Source: a virus. From it: DNA of 50,057 nucleotides. Location of the stretch: IMG/VR virus record IMGVR_UViG_3300046411_000702, positions 1 to 50,057 of that record. One strand, written 5' to 3'. The notes beneath the pieces were generated by a model. The model ran no database searches and was not told the origin of the DNA. It was given only the letters and a program-made list of their open reading frames with translations. The translations under genes were made by a program, and so were the position numbers. Every line of letters starts with the position of its first letter. The first letter of the stretch is position 1. Positions 6,761-14,448 of this stretch are shown in pieces.

Positions 6761-8191
6761 ATGTCAAATACCATTCAAATAAAAAGGTCAACTGGCACCA
6801 ACACTCCTAGCAGTTTATCAGCAGGAGAGTTAGGGTATTCTGAAGCTTCAGACAAACTATTCATAGGATTAGCAGGTGGTTCTGTTCAACCCATAGCAGG
6901 TCAAGGGGCTTTTCTAAGATCAGATACAAATGATACCTTTTCTGGTAACTTAATTGTAACAGGAAACTTAACTGTAAATGGTTCTACAACAACAGTTTCT
7001 TCAAATACAGTAAGCGTTGGCGATAATATCATAGTTTTAAATTCAGATGAAACTGGTACACCATCACAGAATGCAGGAATAGAAGTTGAAAGAGGAACAG
7101 CAGATAATGCTATATTTCAATTTAACGAGAGTGATGACGGATTTGAAGCCCTTATAGGCTCTGCATCAGCACCTTTAAAAGCTTCTAACCTTACTCTTAC
7201 AGGGAATGCTACTGTAACAGGCACAACTGATTTAAATGGTAACACTACTATTGACGCAGGAAGCATATCATTAGACGCAACCACATCATTGAATATAGAT
7301 AATTCCAACACCTCCAATGGAATTACTATAGGTACTGCAACATCAGGAGTGCCAATATCTATTGGACATTCAACTTCAGAAACCACTATTAATGATAATG
7401 CCACAGTAACTGGCAATCTTGGTGTTACAGGCTCTATTACTGGTTCATCTACAGTTCAAGGTACGACGATAACAGCAACAACTGCTTTCGTTCCAGATGC
7501 TAACGATGGTGCGGTGCTAGGTACTTCAAGTCTTGGTTTCAGCGATGCTTTCTTTGCAGATGGGGCAATAATCAAGTTTGGTAATGACCAAGACGTATTA
7601 TTAACCCATGTACACAATACTGGATTGTTATTAGGCACTAATAGACAACTTCAATTCAGAGATAGTGCTTTAAAAATATTATCAAGTGCTGATGGTCAGT
7701 TAGATATAGACGCTGACGCAGAAGTTGAAATAACTACACCTCTAGTAGAAATATCAGCAGACGCAACAGTAGGAGATGATTTAACATTAAAATCAGACGC
7801 TTCTGTTCTTGGTTTTGGAGCTGATACTGAAGTAACACTTACTCATGTTCATAATACTGGATTAATACTTAACTCTACAAATCAATTACAGTTTGGTGAT
7901 AGTGCTACATATATTCATCAATCAGCAGATGGTGTTCTTGATTTAGTATCTGATAGTGAAATAGAGATAAATGCTACTACAGTAGATATAAATGGTAACG
8001 CAGATGTATCAGGAACATTTACAGTAGCAGGTGCTTTTACTTCGCTTGGAATTGATGACAACTGTACTGCTGAAAGATTGCAATTAGCTGATTCAACTAT
8101 TGAGATTATGGCATCAGGTGTTACACTATCAGGATATGCAAGTGGTACATCTACATTAGATAAATTTGTTATTGATGGTGGAACATTCTAA
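6761..8191 (+). CDS. Tail fiber/adhesin protein with repeat-rich shaft
   Basis: 476 aa. It begins with the short attachment module IQIKRSTGTNTPSSLSAGELGYSE, common at the N-terminus of phage adhesins, then a long Thr/Ser/Asn/Gly-rich beta repeat shaft (GNLTVNGSTTTVSS, NATVTGTTDLNGN). Two internal repeats carry TEVTLTHVHNTGL and QDVLLTHVHNTGL. A module GAFTSLGIDDN near residue 425 recurs in three other fiber genes here. No chaperone domain at the C-terminus. Role: host recognition or virion surface fiber. Confidence 0.8.
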   Translation: MSNTIQIKRSTGTNTPSSLSAGELGYSEASDKLFIGLAGGSVQPIAGQGAFLRSDTNDTFSGNLIVTGNLTVNGSTTTVSSNTVSVGDNIIVLNSDETGTPSQNAGIEVERGTADNAIFQFNESDDGFEALIGSASAPLKASNLTLTGNATVTGTTDLNGNTTIDAGSISLDATTSLNIDNSNTSNGITIGTATSGVPISIGHSTSETTINDNATVTGNLGVTGSITGSSTVQGTTITATTAFVPDANDGAVLGTSSLGFSDAFFADGAIIKFGNDQDVLLTHVHNTGLLLGTNRQLQFRDSALKILSSADGQLDIDADAEVEITTPLVEISADATVGDDLTLKSDASVLGFGADTEVTLTHVHNTGLILNSTNQLQFGDSATYIHQSADGVLDLVSDSEIEINATTVDINGNADVSGTFTVAGAFTSLGIDDNCTAERLQLADSTIEIMASGVTLSGYASGTSTLDKFVIDGGTF

Positions 8192-8403
8192 TGGCTAATA
8201 CTCTTAAAATAAAAAGATCATCTAATGCAGGTTCAGCACCTTCAGCAAGTGATTTAGCCCACGGAGAAATAGCAGTCAATGTTGCTGATGGTAAATTATT
8301 TTTAAAAAAAAGCGATAATTCAATAGTTACAATTAACAACGATACAAACAATCCACCAGCAACGACAGGAACAGTAATAGCTTTAGCAATCGCATTGGGG
8401 TAG
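8191..8403 (+). CDS. Free-standing fiber attachment module
   Basis: 70 aa, consisting almost only of the module LKIKRSSNAGSAPSASDLAHGEIAVNVADGKLFLK, homologous to the first 50 residues of the 476-aa fiber just upstream, followed by a short hydrophobic end. It overlaps the upstream stop by one base. It is either a small structural protein in its own right or the remains of a fiber whose shaft was lost or exchanged. Confidence 0.7.
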   Translation: MANTLKIKRSSNAGSAPSASDLAHGEIAVNVADGKLFLKKSDNSIVTINNDTNNPPATTGTVIALAIALG

Positions 8404-8406
8404 CAA

Positions 8407-8739
8407 ATGGCAGAAACTTTTAAGACCAAGACCAAAGCAGGGGTTACGACAGAAGCAACTGTTTATACTTGCCCTAGTAGTACATCAACAATTATGATTG
8501 GTGGGACGATAGCAAATAAAACCACGTCAGGGATAACTTGCTCAGTTATATTACAATCAGATACAAGCGATACTGAAACAAATGCTAATGTTTCTATTGC
8601 TCATAACACACCTATTCCTGCAGGTTCATCAATAAAACCTTTTGCAGATAATAAACAAGTATTACAAGCAACTGATGTATTAAGAGTATCAGCATCAGGA
8701 AGTGCAGATGTTTCTTTTAGTATATTGGAGATAACATAA
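8407..8739 (+). CDS. Small beta-rich fiber-associated protein
   Basis: 110 aa, Thr/Ser-rich with strand-like segments (STIMIGGTIANKTTSGITCSVILQS) and a C-terminal ADVSFSILEIT. This type of small protein often accompanies marine phage fibers. Its stop overlaps the next start by one base. Function unknown beyond probable virion association. Confidence 0.65.
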   Translation: MAETFKTKTKAGVTTEATVYTCPSSTSTIMIGGTIANKTTSGITCSVILQSDTSDTETNANVSIAHNTPIPAGSSIKPFADNKQVLQATDVLRVSASGSADVSFSILEIT

Positions 8740-9641
8740 TGCCTTTAAGTAGGATAAATGCACAATCACTAACAGATGCTTCAGTAGTAACTGCTGAGAT
8801 TGCTGATAATGCAGTAACGAGTGCAAAATTAACTTATCCTTTAACTGGATTTTCATCTACTGGTATTGATGACAATGCTGATGCTACAGCTATTACTATC
8901 ACAAGTGCTGAAAATGTTTTAATTGGTAAAACAAGTGCTGATAACACAACAGTAGGAGTAAGAATACAACCAGAAGGATTTGCCTCTTTTGCAAGAGATG
9001 GTAATTTTCCTTTATTATTAAATAGGAAATCTGATAATGGAACTATTCTTGATGTTCGTAAAGATGGTACTACTATAGGTCATATAGGTGTCCATGATGA
9101 TGATGGATTCTTTTTTACAAGAGGAGCAACCCAACAAGGAATAGTATTAAAAAACTCTTCTTTGATGCCTTGTCAATCAGATGGAAGTAATTCTGATGCT
9201 GACCAAGACTTAGGAATATCATCAGTAAGATGGAAAGACCTCTACCTATCAGGTGGTGCATTTATAGGTGGTACTGGTTCAGCTAATAAGCTAGACGATT
9301 ATGAAGAAGGAACTTGGACACCAAATTTTACTAATAAGAATAGTAGTGCAACTCAAGGGTCTTATACAAAAGTAGGAAATTTTGTTACTTGTACTTTTGA
9401 TCTTCAAGCTAATGGAACAAATACTGATGTAAATATAACTGGAGTGCCTTTTGCTATGTTAGTTGGTGCTGGTCAACGAGGTGGTGGACTTGCAACTTAT
9501 CAAAATAGAAATAGCACAGAAGTATGGACAGTAATTCCAGTTAGTTCATCTGCTATCAATCTTTATCATGGTGCAGCTTCAAGAACTCTTACTGCATCAG
9601 AAACTGCGATTGGTACTTTTTCTTTTTTTACAACGGCATAA
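8739..9641 (+). CDS. Tail fiber protein, first copy of duplicated fiber module
   Basis: 300 aa. It begins with an LTDASVVTAEIADNAVTSAKL coiled repeat, then STGIDDNADATAITI, a receptor-type region with KDLYLSGGAFIGGTGSANKLDDYEEGTWTP, and a C-terminal beta domain that differs from its paralogue. The following gene at 9946 has the same order and shares long DNA identities, so the pair arose by duplication with divergence of the tip. The C-terminal 110 residues after the EEGTWTP hinge are the likely variable receptor-binding part. Confidence 0.82.
   Translation: MPLSRINAQSLTDASVVTAEIADNAVTSAKLTYPLTGFSSTGIDDNADATAITITSAENVLIGKTSADNTTVGVRIQPEGFASFARDGNFPLLLNRKSDNGTILDVRKDGTTIGHIGVHDDDGFFFTRGATQQGIVLKNSSLMPCQSDGSNSDADQDLGISSVRWKDLYLSGGAFIGGTGSANKLDDYEEGTWTPNFTNKNSSATQGSYTKVGNFVTCTFDLQANGTNTDVNITGVPFAMLVGAGQRGGGLATYQNRNSTEVWTVIPVSSSAINLYHGAASRTLTASETAIGTFSFFTTA
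9234..9312 (+). repeat. Fiber-module direct repeat, copy 1
   Basis: The stretch encoding KDLYLSGGAFIGGTGSANKLDDYEEG shares long exact runs (AAAGACCTCTACCTATCA, GGTGGTACTGGTTCAGC, GACGATTATGAAGAAGG) with 10494-10572, 1,260 bases downstream. It marks a duplication and a possible site of tip exchange. Confidence 0.85.
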
Positions 9642-9654
9642 TTAGGAGCAAACA

Positions 9655-9945
9655 ATGGCAATAACAAAAGAAGCAGTAATAGAAAAAATAGAAGTGGTAC
9701 AATCTTGGAATGTCCAAGTAGCTACTGATACAGTAATCAAAGAAGATGGTACTGAAATTAGTAGGTCAAGGCATAGGCACGTTTTAGTACCATTCTCATC
9801 ATCAAAAGATACAGATGACAAGTGGACTCATACTGATACTGATATTTCAGGTGAATCATCAGAGGTTCAGGCAGTTGCTAACGCAGTTTGGACAGATACA
9901 GTAAAAGCTAATTATAAAACATTTGTAGAAAGCCAAGAGGTATAA
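9655..9945 (+). CDS. Small conserved-type protein between fiber genes
   Basis: 96 aa, MAITKEAVIEKIEVVQSWNV, ending VKANYKTFVESQEV. It is of the sort of short soluble proteins found beside fibers in marine phages; function unknown, possibly fiber assembly. It has AGGAG 7 bases upstream. A deleted copy of the same gene survives at 10917-10967 behind the next fiber, showing that fiber plus this gene was once duplicated as a unit. Confidence 0.7.
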   Translation: MAITKEAVIEKIEVVQSWNVQVATDTVIKEDGTEISRSRHRHVLVPFSSSKDTDDKWTHTDTDISGESSEVQAVANAVWTDTVKANYKTFVESQEV

Positions 9946-10902
9946 ATGCCATTATCTACCATTGGTACAAATCAAATAGCAGATGGTGCTATAGCAGTAG
10001 CAGATGTAGCAGATGGTTCTATAACAACTGCAAAGATTGCTGACAATGCAGTTACAACTGCTAAAGTAGACCCTGCACAAACTGATATTACTTCTGTAGG
10101 AACGCTTACAAGCTTTAGGTCAACAGGAATTGATGACAATGCTGATGGGTTGGCGATTACCATTGATAGTTCTGAGAATGTTATGGTTGGTAAGACTTCA
10201 ACTAATTTTCAAACTGTGGGAGTAGAAGCTAAGACAAATGGAAGTCTACATGCAACTGCTGACCAAAACAATCCAATAGTTGCTGTTAGGAAAACAAATG
10301 ATGGTAAGATACAAGCATTTTACAAAGATTCTACAGAAATAGGTTATATTGGGAATGCAGGTGCTAGACTATTTATCAACAGTGGAAATGTAGGATTAAA
10401 TTTTGCAGGTGATGGGTCAAATCAAATTTTACCATCTAATGCAGGTGCTAACAGGGATGGTCAAATAGATTTAGGAACAACTAATGTCAGATTTAAAGAC
10501 CTCTACCTATCAAGTGGTGTATTCTTAGGTGGTACTGGTTCAGCAAATCAGCTTGACGATTATGAAGAAGGCACTTTCACTCCTGCATTTACTAATGCTC
10601 CGTCAAGTGGCACTGTAAGTTCTTTATCAGGTAATTATACAAAAATAGGTAGATTAGTATATATACAGATACTTGTGCAAGGTTCTGGTTTTGCCATAGC
10701 ATCTTATGCTAGAATACAAGGGTTACCATTTTCTGCCTCAGATGATTCTAATACTGGGACTTATATAATGGGTTCAATAGCCACAAGAGGACATGGTTGG
10801 ACAAGTCTTGCTTCAGGTACTACTCAATTGTATTTGAGTACCTCTGGCACTGTGTCAAGTAATAATCAAATTAATGTATCAGCATTATATAGAGCTTCAT
10901 AA
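9946..10902 (+). CDS. Tail fiber protein, second copy of duplicated fiber module
   Basis: 318 aa, starting directly after the previous stop. N-terminal IADGAIAVADVADGSITTAKIADNAV repeats, then STGIDDNADGLAITID and SSGVFLGGTGSANQLDDYEEGTFTP in the same order as the 300-aa paralogue upstream. The last roughly 105 residues are a different beta-rich tip (YTKIGRLVYIQILVQGSG). Conserved body and divergent end are what one expects of receptor-binding proteins under diversifying exchange. Confidence 0.82.
   Translation: MPLSTIGTNQIADGAIAVADVADGSITTAKIADNAVTTAKVDPAQTDITSVGTLTSFRSTGIDDNADGLAITIDSSENVMVGKTSTNFQTVGVEAKTNGSLHATADQNNPIVAVRKTNDGKIQAFYKDSTEIGYIGNAGARLFINSGNVGLNFAGDGSNQILPSNAGANRDGQIDLGTTNVRFKDLYLSSGVFLGGTGSANQLDDYEEGTFTPAFTNAPSSGTVSSLSGNYTKIGRLVYIQILVQGSGFAIASYARIQGLPFSASDDSNTGTYIMGSIATRGHGWTSLASGTTQLYLSTSGTVSSNNQINVSALYRAS
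10494..10572 (+). repeat. Fiber-module direct repeat, copy 2
   Basis: Partner of 9234-9312; encodes KDLYLSSGVFLGGTGSANQLDDYEEG. Synonymous and a few replacement differences show the duplication is not brand new. Confidence 0.85.
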
Positions 10903-10916
10903 AAAAGGAGATAAAA

Positions 10917-10967
10917 ATGGCAATAACATTGATTATAACAACTAAGATGAGAAAGCCAAGTAAATGA
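10917..10967 (+). pseudogene. Deletion remnant of the 9655-type gene, now a 16-codon leader
   Basis: The ribosome site and first 12 bases (ATGGCAATAACA) match the start of the 9655 gene, and ATTATAA plus AGAAAGCCAAG match its last codons; about 240 bases between are missing. What remains is an open 16-codon frame (MAITLIITTKMRKPSK) with AAGGAG upstream and a stop overlapping the next fiber's ATG (ATGA). The next gene has no ribosome site of its own, so this fossil probably serves as a coupled leader peptide. Confidence 0.75.
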
Positions 10968-12358
10968 GTAATGCTCGTAATTTAGCTAATTTATTAAATA
11001 CTGACACAACCATAGCTACTGCTGATGTAGCCAATGGTGGTATTACTACTGCTAAACTAGCAGATGACGCAGTAACCTCAGCTAAATTAGATACTAATAT
11101 CGCTATAGGTGGTACTTTAGGTGTAACTGGAGAAACTACTTTAGCTACACATCTTAATCTTGGAGATGATGATAAGATAAAACTTGGTGCAAGTGGTGAT
11201 TTAGAAATTTATCATGATGGTAGTAATTCATATGTAGATGATACTGGAACTGGAGATTTACGGCTTAGAGGAAATGACCAAGTTAGAATACAGAAATATA
11301 CTGGCGAAAATATGATCACTTGTAACGTAGATGATGGGGTACAATTATATCATGACAATGTAGAAAAATTTGTAACGACTTCAGGTGGAGCAAAAGTAAC
11401 TGGTGACCTTGAAGTTACTGATGACATTGATTTAAATTCTGATGGAGCAAAAATAACCTTTGGTGGCTCAAGTGAAACAATAACTCTTGAGCATGTTGCT
11501 GATACTGGTCTTATATTACAAGGAAGTGGAACAAACACACAATTAAGTCTTTTATCATTTCATACATCAAATGGCACAATACCAGATTTAAGACTTGGAA
11601 AATCAAGTAGTAATACAGTAGGAACATTTGCAGAAACAGCAAATGGAGAATCAATAGGTCAAATAAGATTTACTGGTCAAGATTCTAATAATGGCACAAG
11701 AAGTGCTGGGCAAATTTCTGTAATACAATCTGCTAATTCAACAGGTTCTACTGTTCCTGCATTTATGAGATTTGATAATAGTGGTTCAGAACGTATGCGT
11801 ATAGTTGATGAAGGTCTTTTAATAAACACTACTGATACTATGCATACTGGTGTTCCATGTGCTTTAGAGGTCTTTCAACACTCTGGTAGTGGTTTTGTAG
11901 CAAGATTTAAAGGTGGAACTGCTGGTAATGAAGTTATGGCAGTACATAACTTTGCCACAAGTGGTACAAGACTATTAATAGCATTTAAAACTAGTGGTAG
12001 TACTGGTACACTTGTTGGTCGTATTACAAGTGATGGTTCTACAACAAATTATGCAACATCTAGTGACTACAGATTAAAAGAAAATGTAACCTATGATTTT
12101 GATGCCACAACTAGACTTAAACAGCTTAAACCTGCAAGATTTAATTGGATTGCAGATGAAGATAATAAAACAGTAGATGGTTTCATTGCCCACGAAGTAT
12201 CAAGTATAGTGCCTGAAGCAGTCAATGGCGAGAAAGATGCAGTAGATGCAGATGGTAATATTGACCCACAAGGCATTGACCAAAGCAAACTTGTGCCTTT
12301 ACTCGTTAAGACCATACAAGAATTAGAAGCAAGAATAACAGTATTGGAGACTGCATGA
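10964..12358 (+). CDS. Tail fiber with C-terminal S74 self-cleaving chaperone
   Basis: 464 aa. N-terminal TAKLADDAVTSAKL repeat, LGVTGETTLATHL shaft, then NSGSERMRIVDEGLLINT, and from S367 (SDYRLKENV) a peptidase S74 intramolecular chaperone with FIAHEVSSIVPEAV and a C-terminal coiled coil. S74 domains trimerise the fiber and then cut themselves off before the conserved Ser. The same domain is found at the end of the next gene, diverged at synonymous sites, so the duplication is old. Translation is probably coupled to the 16-codon remnant upstream. Confidence 0.9.
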   Translation: MSNARNLANLLNTDTTIATADVANGGITTAKLADDAVTSAKLDTNIAIGGTLGVTGETTLATHLNLGDDDKIKLGASGDLEIYHDGSNSYVDDTGTGDLRLRGNDQVRIQKYTGENMITCNVDDGVQLYHDNVEKFVTTSGGAKVTGDLEVTDDIDLNSDGAKITFGGSSETITLEHVADTGLILQGSGTNTQLSLLSFHTSNGTIPDLRLGKSSSNTVGTFAETANGESIGQIRFTGQDSNNGTRSAGQISVIQSANSTGSTVPAFMRFDNSGSERMRIVDEGLLINTTDTMHTGVPCALEVFQHSGSGFVARFKGGTAGNEVMAVHNFATSGTRLLIAFKTSGSTGTLVGRITSDGSTTNYATSSDYRLKENVTYDFDATTRLKQLKPARFNWIADEDNKTVDGFIAHEVSSIVPEAVNGEKDAVDADGNIDPQGIDQSKLVPLLVKTIQELEARITVLETA

Positions 12359-13808
12359 GTTATTTAGGCAATAATCCAAATAAAGGCTCATTCTTCCAAC
12401 AAAAGTTGGCAGGAGATGGCTCTACAACATCTTTTACTTTATTACAATCTGTTACTGATGGTTCACAATTATTAGTAACTATAGGTAATGTTATTCAAGA
12501 AGAAGGTAATGGAAAAGCTTATACTGCATCAGGTGCTACTCTTACATTTGATTCTGCCCCTACTAATGGTGATGTAATAGTTGTTAGATACTTAGGTAGA
12601 TCACTAGATACACCAACAACTTATGCTACACAGATAACTTTTAAATATGTTGCTACTAATGGGCAAACTGCTTTTACTGGTTCAGATGCGAATGGAATTA
12701 CACTTTCTTATACGATTGGTAGTGTAGATGTATATTTAAATGGTGTACACTTAGATACTACTGATTTTACAGAAACGAATGAAAGCACGATTACATTAGC
12801 ATCAGGAGCAACAACTAGTGATGAGGTGGTAATAGTAGCCAAGAGGACTATAACCCTAGCTGACGTCGTTCCTAAGAGTGCAGGAGGTACTTTTGCAGGT
12901 AATGTTATAGCAGGTGGCAATCTTACAGTTAATGGTGCTTTTACTTCTCAAGGGATTGACGATAATGCTAATGCTATAGCTATAACTATAGATAGTGATG
13001 AAGATATTACAATCACTAAACAAGGCACTAATACAACTGATTTAAGATTTGCTAATAGTACTAACGATTTTGGTGGTAATATTAAATACGACCACAATAG
13101 TGGTATAATGAAATTTGATGTTCATAATTCTGAACGTATGCGTATTGATGCTTCAGGAAATTTAGGTATTGGTACTACTCCAACTGCTAAGTTATCGTTA
13201 CCTGCACAAGCATCAGGAGATAGTGGTGTTGCTCGTTTTGCTATAGAAAGTGCTGTTGATTCAAATGATTTTACTATTGCTCAATATGAAGATAGCAATG
13301 GAACGTATACACAAATTGGTCAAAATGTTTCTCTTAATAGTGGAGGAAGCACTACTGTTTTAGATAGTGGTCATAAAACTGCATCTATGTTTTTTGATGG
13401 TAGGGGTAATGGTGCATTAATGTTTCATACTGGTGGAACTAATGCTAATTCTGAACGTATGCGTATTGATTCGTCAGGCAATGTCATTATTGGGGAAACC
13501 TCACAAATAAATGGTGGTAATCTAAACCTTGCGACATCTGCTTCAGATGCAGTGCTATCTTTTTTGTGTAGGTCAACAACAGACTCACATCACCCTAAAA
13601 TAATAATGCAAAAATCATCAACTAATAGTGGTAACTTTGCATCAACAGCAGATGGAGAATTATTAGGAAGTATAATATTTAGAGGTGTAAACACTTCTTC
13701 TGTTTCAGATATTGGTGCTCAGATAATTGCTGTGCAAAATGGAACATCAAGTTCAACAGTGCCTACTGATTTAGTTTTTAATACAACTGAAAATGAACGT
13801 ATGCGTAT
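11789..13808 (+). repeat. Four dispersed exact 14-mers (GAACGTATGCGTAT) in fiber genes
   Basis: Copies at 11789-11802, 13132-13145, 13453-13466 and 13795-13808, all encoding ERMRI in the same frame. The Arg codons are CGT although neighbouring genes mostly use AGA, so the DNA itself seems conserved beyond the protein motif. Confidence 0.85.
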
Positions 13809-14445
13809 TACTGACGGTGGCAATGTAATAGTACATAGCGATCTTTGTGTAGGTACATCTACTGCTGATGGGAAGATAACTGTTTCAGGTAGTACTAATC
13901 CACTTGTAAGATTTACACATACACAAAATGCTAATGAAAAGTTATTAATACTAACACACACCTATGCTAGTGGCAGTCAAGAAGCAACAATGATTGAATT
14001 TCGTGATTCAGGTGGAACTATAAGAGGTTCTATTAAAACAAGTAGTTTTGGAACAAGTTATGCTACATCTTCAGACTACAGATTAAAAGAATCAATTACA
14101 TACGACTTTGATGCTACTACAAGATTAAAGCAATTAAAGCCATGTAGATTTAACTTTATAGGAGTTGCAGATAATACTGTTGATGGCTTCTTAGCACATG
14201 AGGTGTCAAGCATTGTACCAGAAGCTATAATTGGTGATAAAGATGCTATGACAGAAGAAGTCCTTTATGTTGATGGTGATGAAATACCTGATGGTAAAAA
14301 GATTGGTGATGTAAAAGAAGCGTCAGTGATTGACCCACAAGGAATAGATCAATCTAAAATTGTGCCTTTACTCACAAAGGCATTTCAAGAAGCATTAGCA
14401 AGAATAGATACACTTGAAGCAGAAGTAAAAGCACTTAAAGGATAG
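12355..14445 (+). CDS. Large tail fiber with C-terminal S74 self-cleaving chaperone
   Basis: 696 aa, overlapping the previous stop by 4 bases (ATGA). N-terminal YLGNNPNKGSFFQQKLAGDGSTTSF is a common fiber-attachment module also present, in variant form, in the next gene. Two TFKYVATNGQTAFTG-type beta repeats follow, then GAFTSQGIDDNANAIAITID, three ERMRI units (residues about 260-485), and the S74 domain from S573 (SDYRLKESI) to the end. It probably forms a trimeric host-binding fiber whose chaperone is removed after folding. Confidence 0.9.
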   Translation: MSYLGNNPNKGSFFQQKLAGDGSTTSFTLLQSVTDGSQLLVTIGNVIQEEGNGKAYTASGATLTFDSAPTNGDVIVVRYLGRSLDTPTTYATQITFKYVATNGQTAFTGSDANGITLSYTIGSVDVYLNGVHLDTTDFTETNESTITLASGATTSDEVVIVAKRTITLADVVPKSAGGTFAGNVIAGGNLTVNGAFTSQGIDDNANAIAITIDSDEDITITKQGTNTTDLRFANSTNDFGGNIKYDHNSGIMKFDVHNSERMRIDASGNLGIGTTPTAKLSLPAQASGDSGVARFAIESAVDSNDFTIAQYEDSNGTYTQIGQNVSLNSGGSTTVLDSGHKTASMFFDGRGNGALMFHTGGTNANSERMRIDSSGNVIIGETSQINGGNLNLATSASDAVLSFLCRSTTDSHHPKIIMQKSSTNSGNFASTADGELLGSIIFRGVNTSSVSDIGAQIIAVQNGTSSSTVPTDLVFNTTENERMRITDGGNVIVHSDLCVGTSTADGKITVSGSTNPLVRFTHTQNANEKLLILTHTYASGSQEATMIEFRDSGGTIRGSIKTSSFGTSYATSSDYRLKESITYDFDATTRLKQLKPCRFNFIGVADNTVDGFLAHEVSSIVPEAIIGDKDAMTEEVLYVDGDEIPDGKKIGDVKEASVIDPQGIDQSKIVPLLTKAFQEALARIDTLEAEVKALKG

Positions 14446-14448
14446 TTA

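Noticed and set aside
7117-7638. Leftward frames (and others of the same type) opposite the fiber genes
   Set aside because: Mirror frames of Thr/Ser/Gly-rich repeats are often open; no ribosome sites or family patterns.
6267-8403. Frameshifted pieces of one long fiber
   Set aside because: Each ORF has its own start overlapping the previous stop, and the 6488 product is unlike fibers in composition, so separate genes are simpler.
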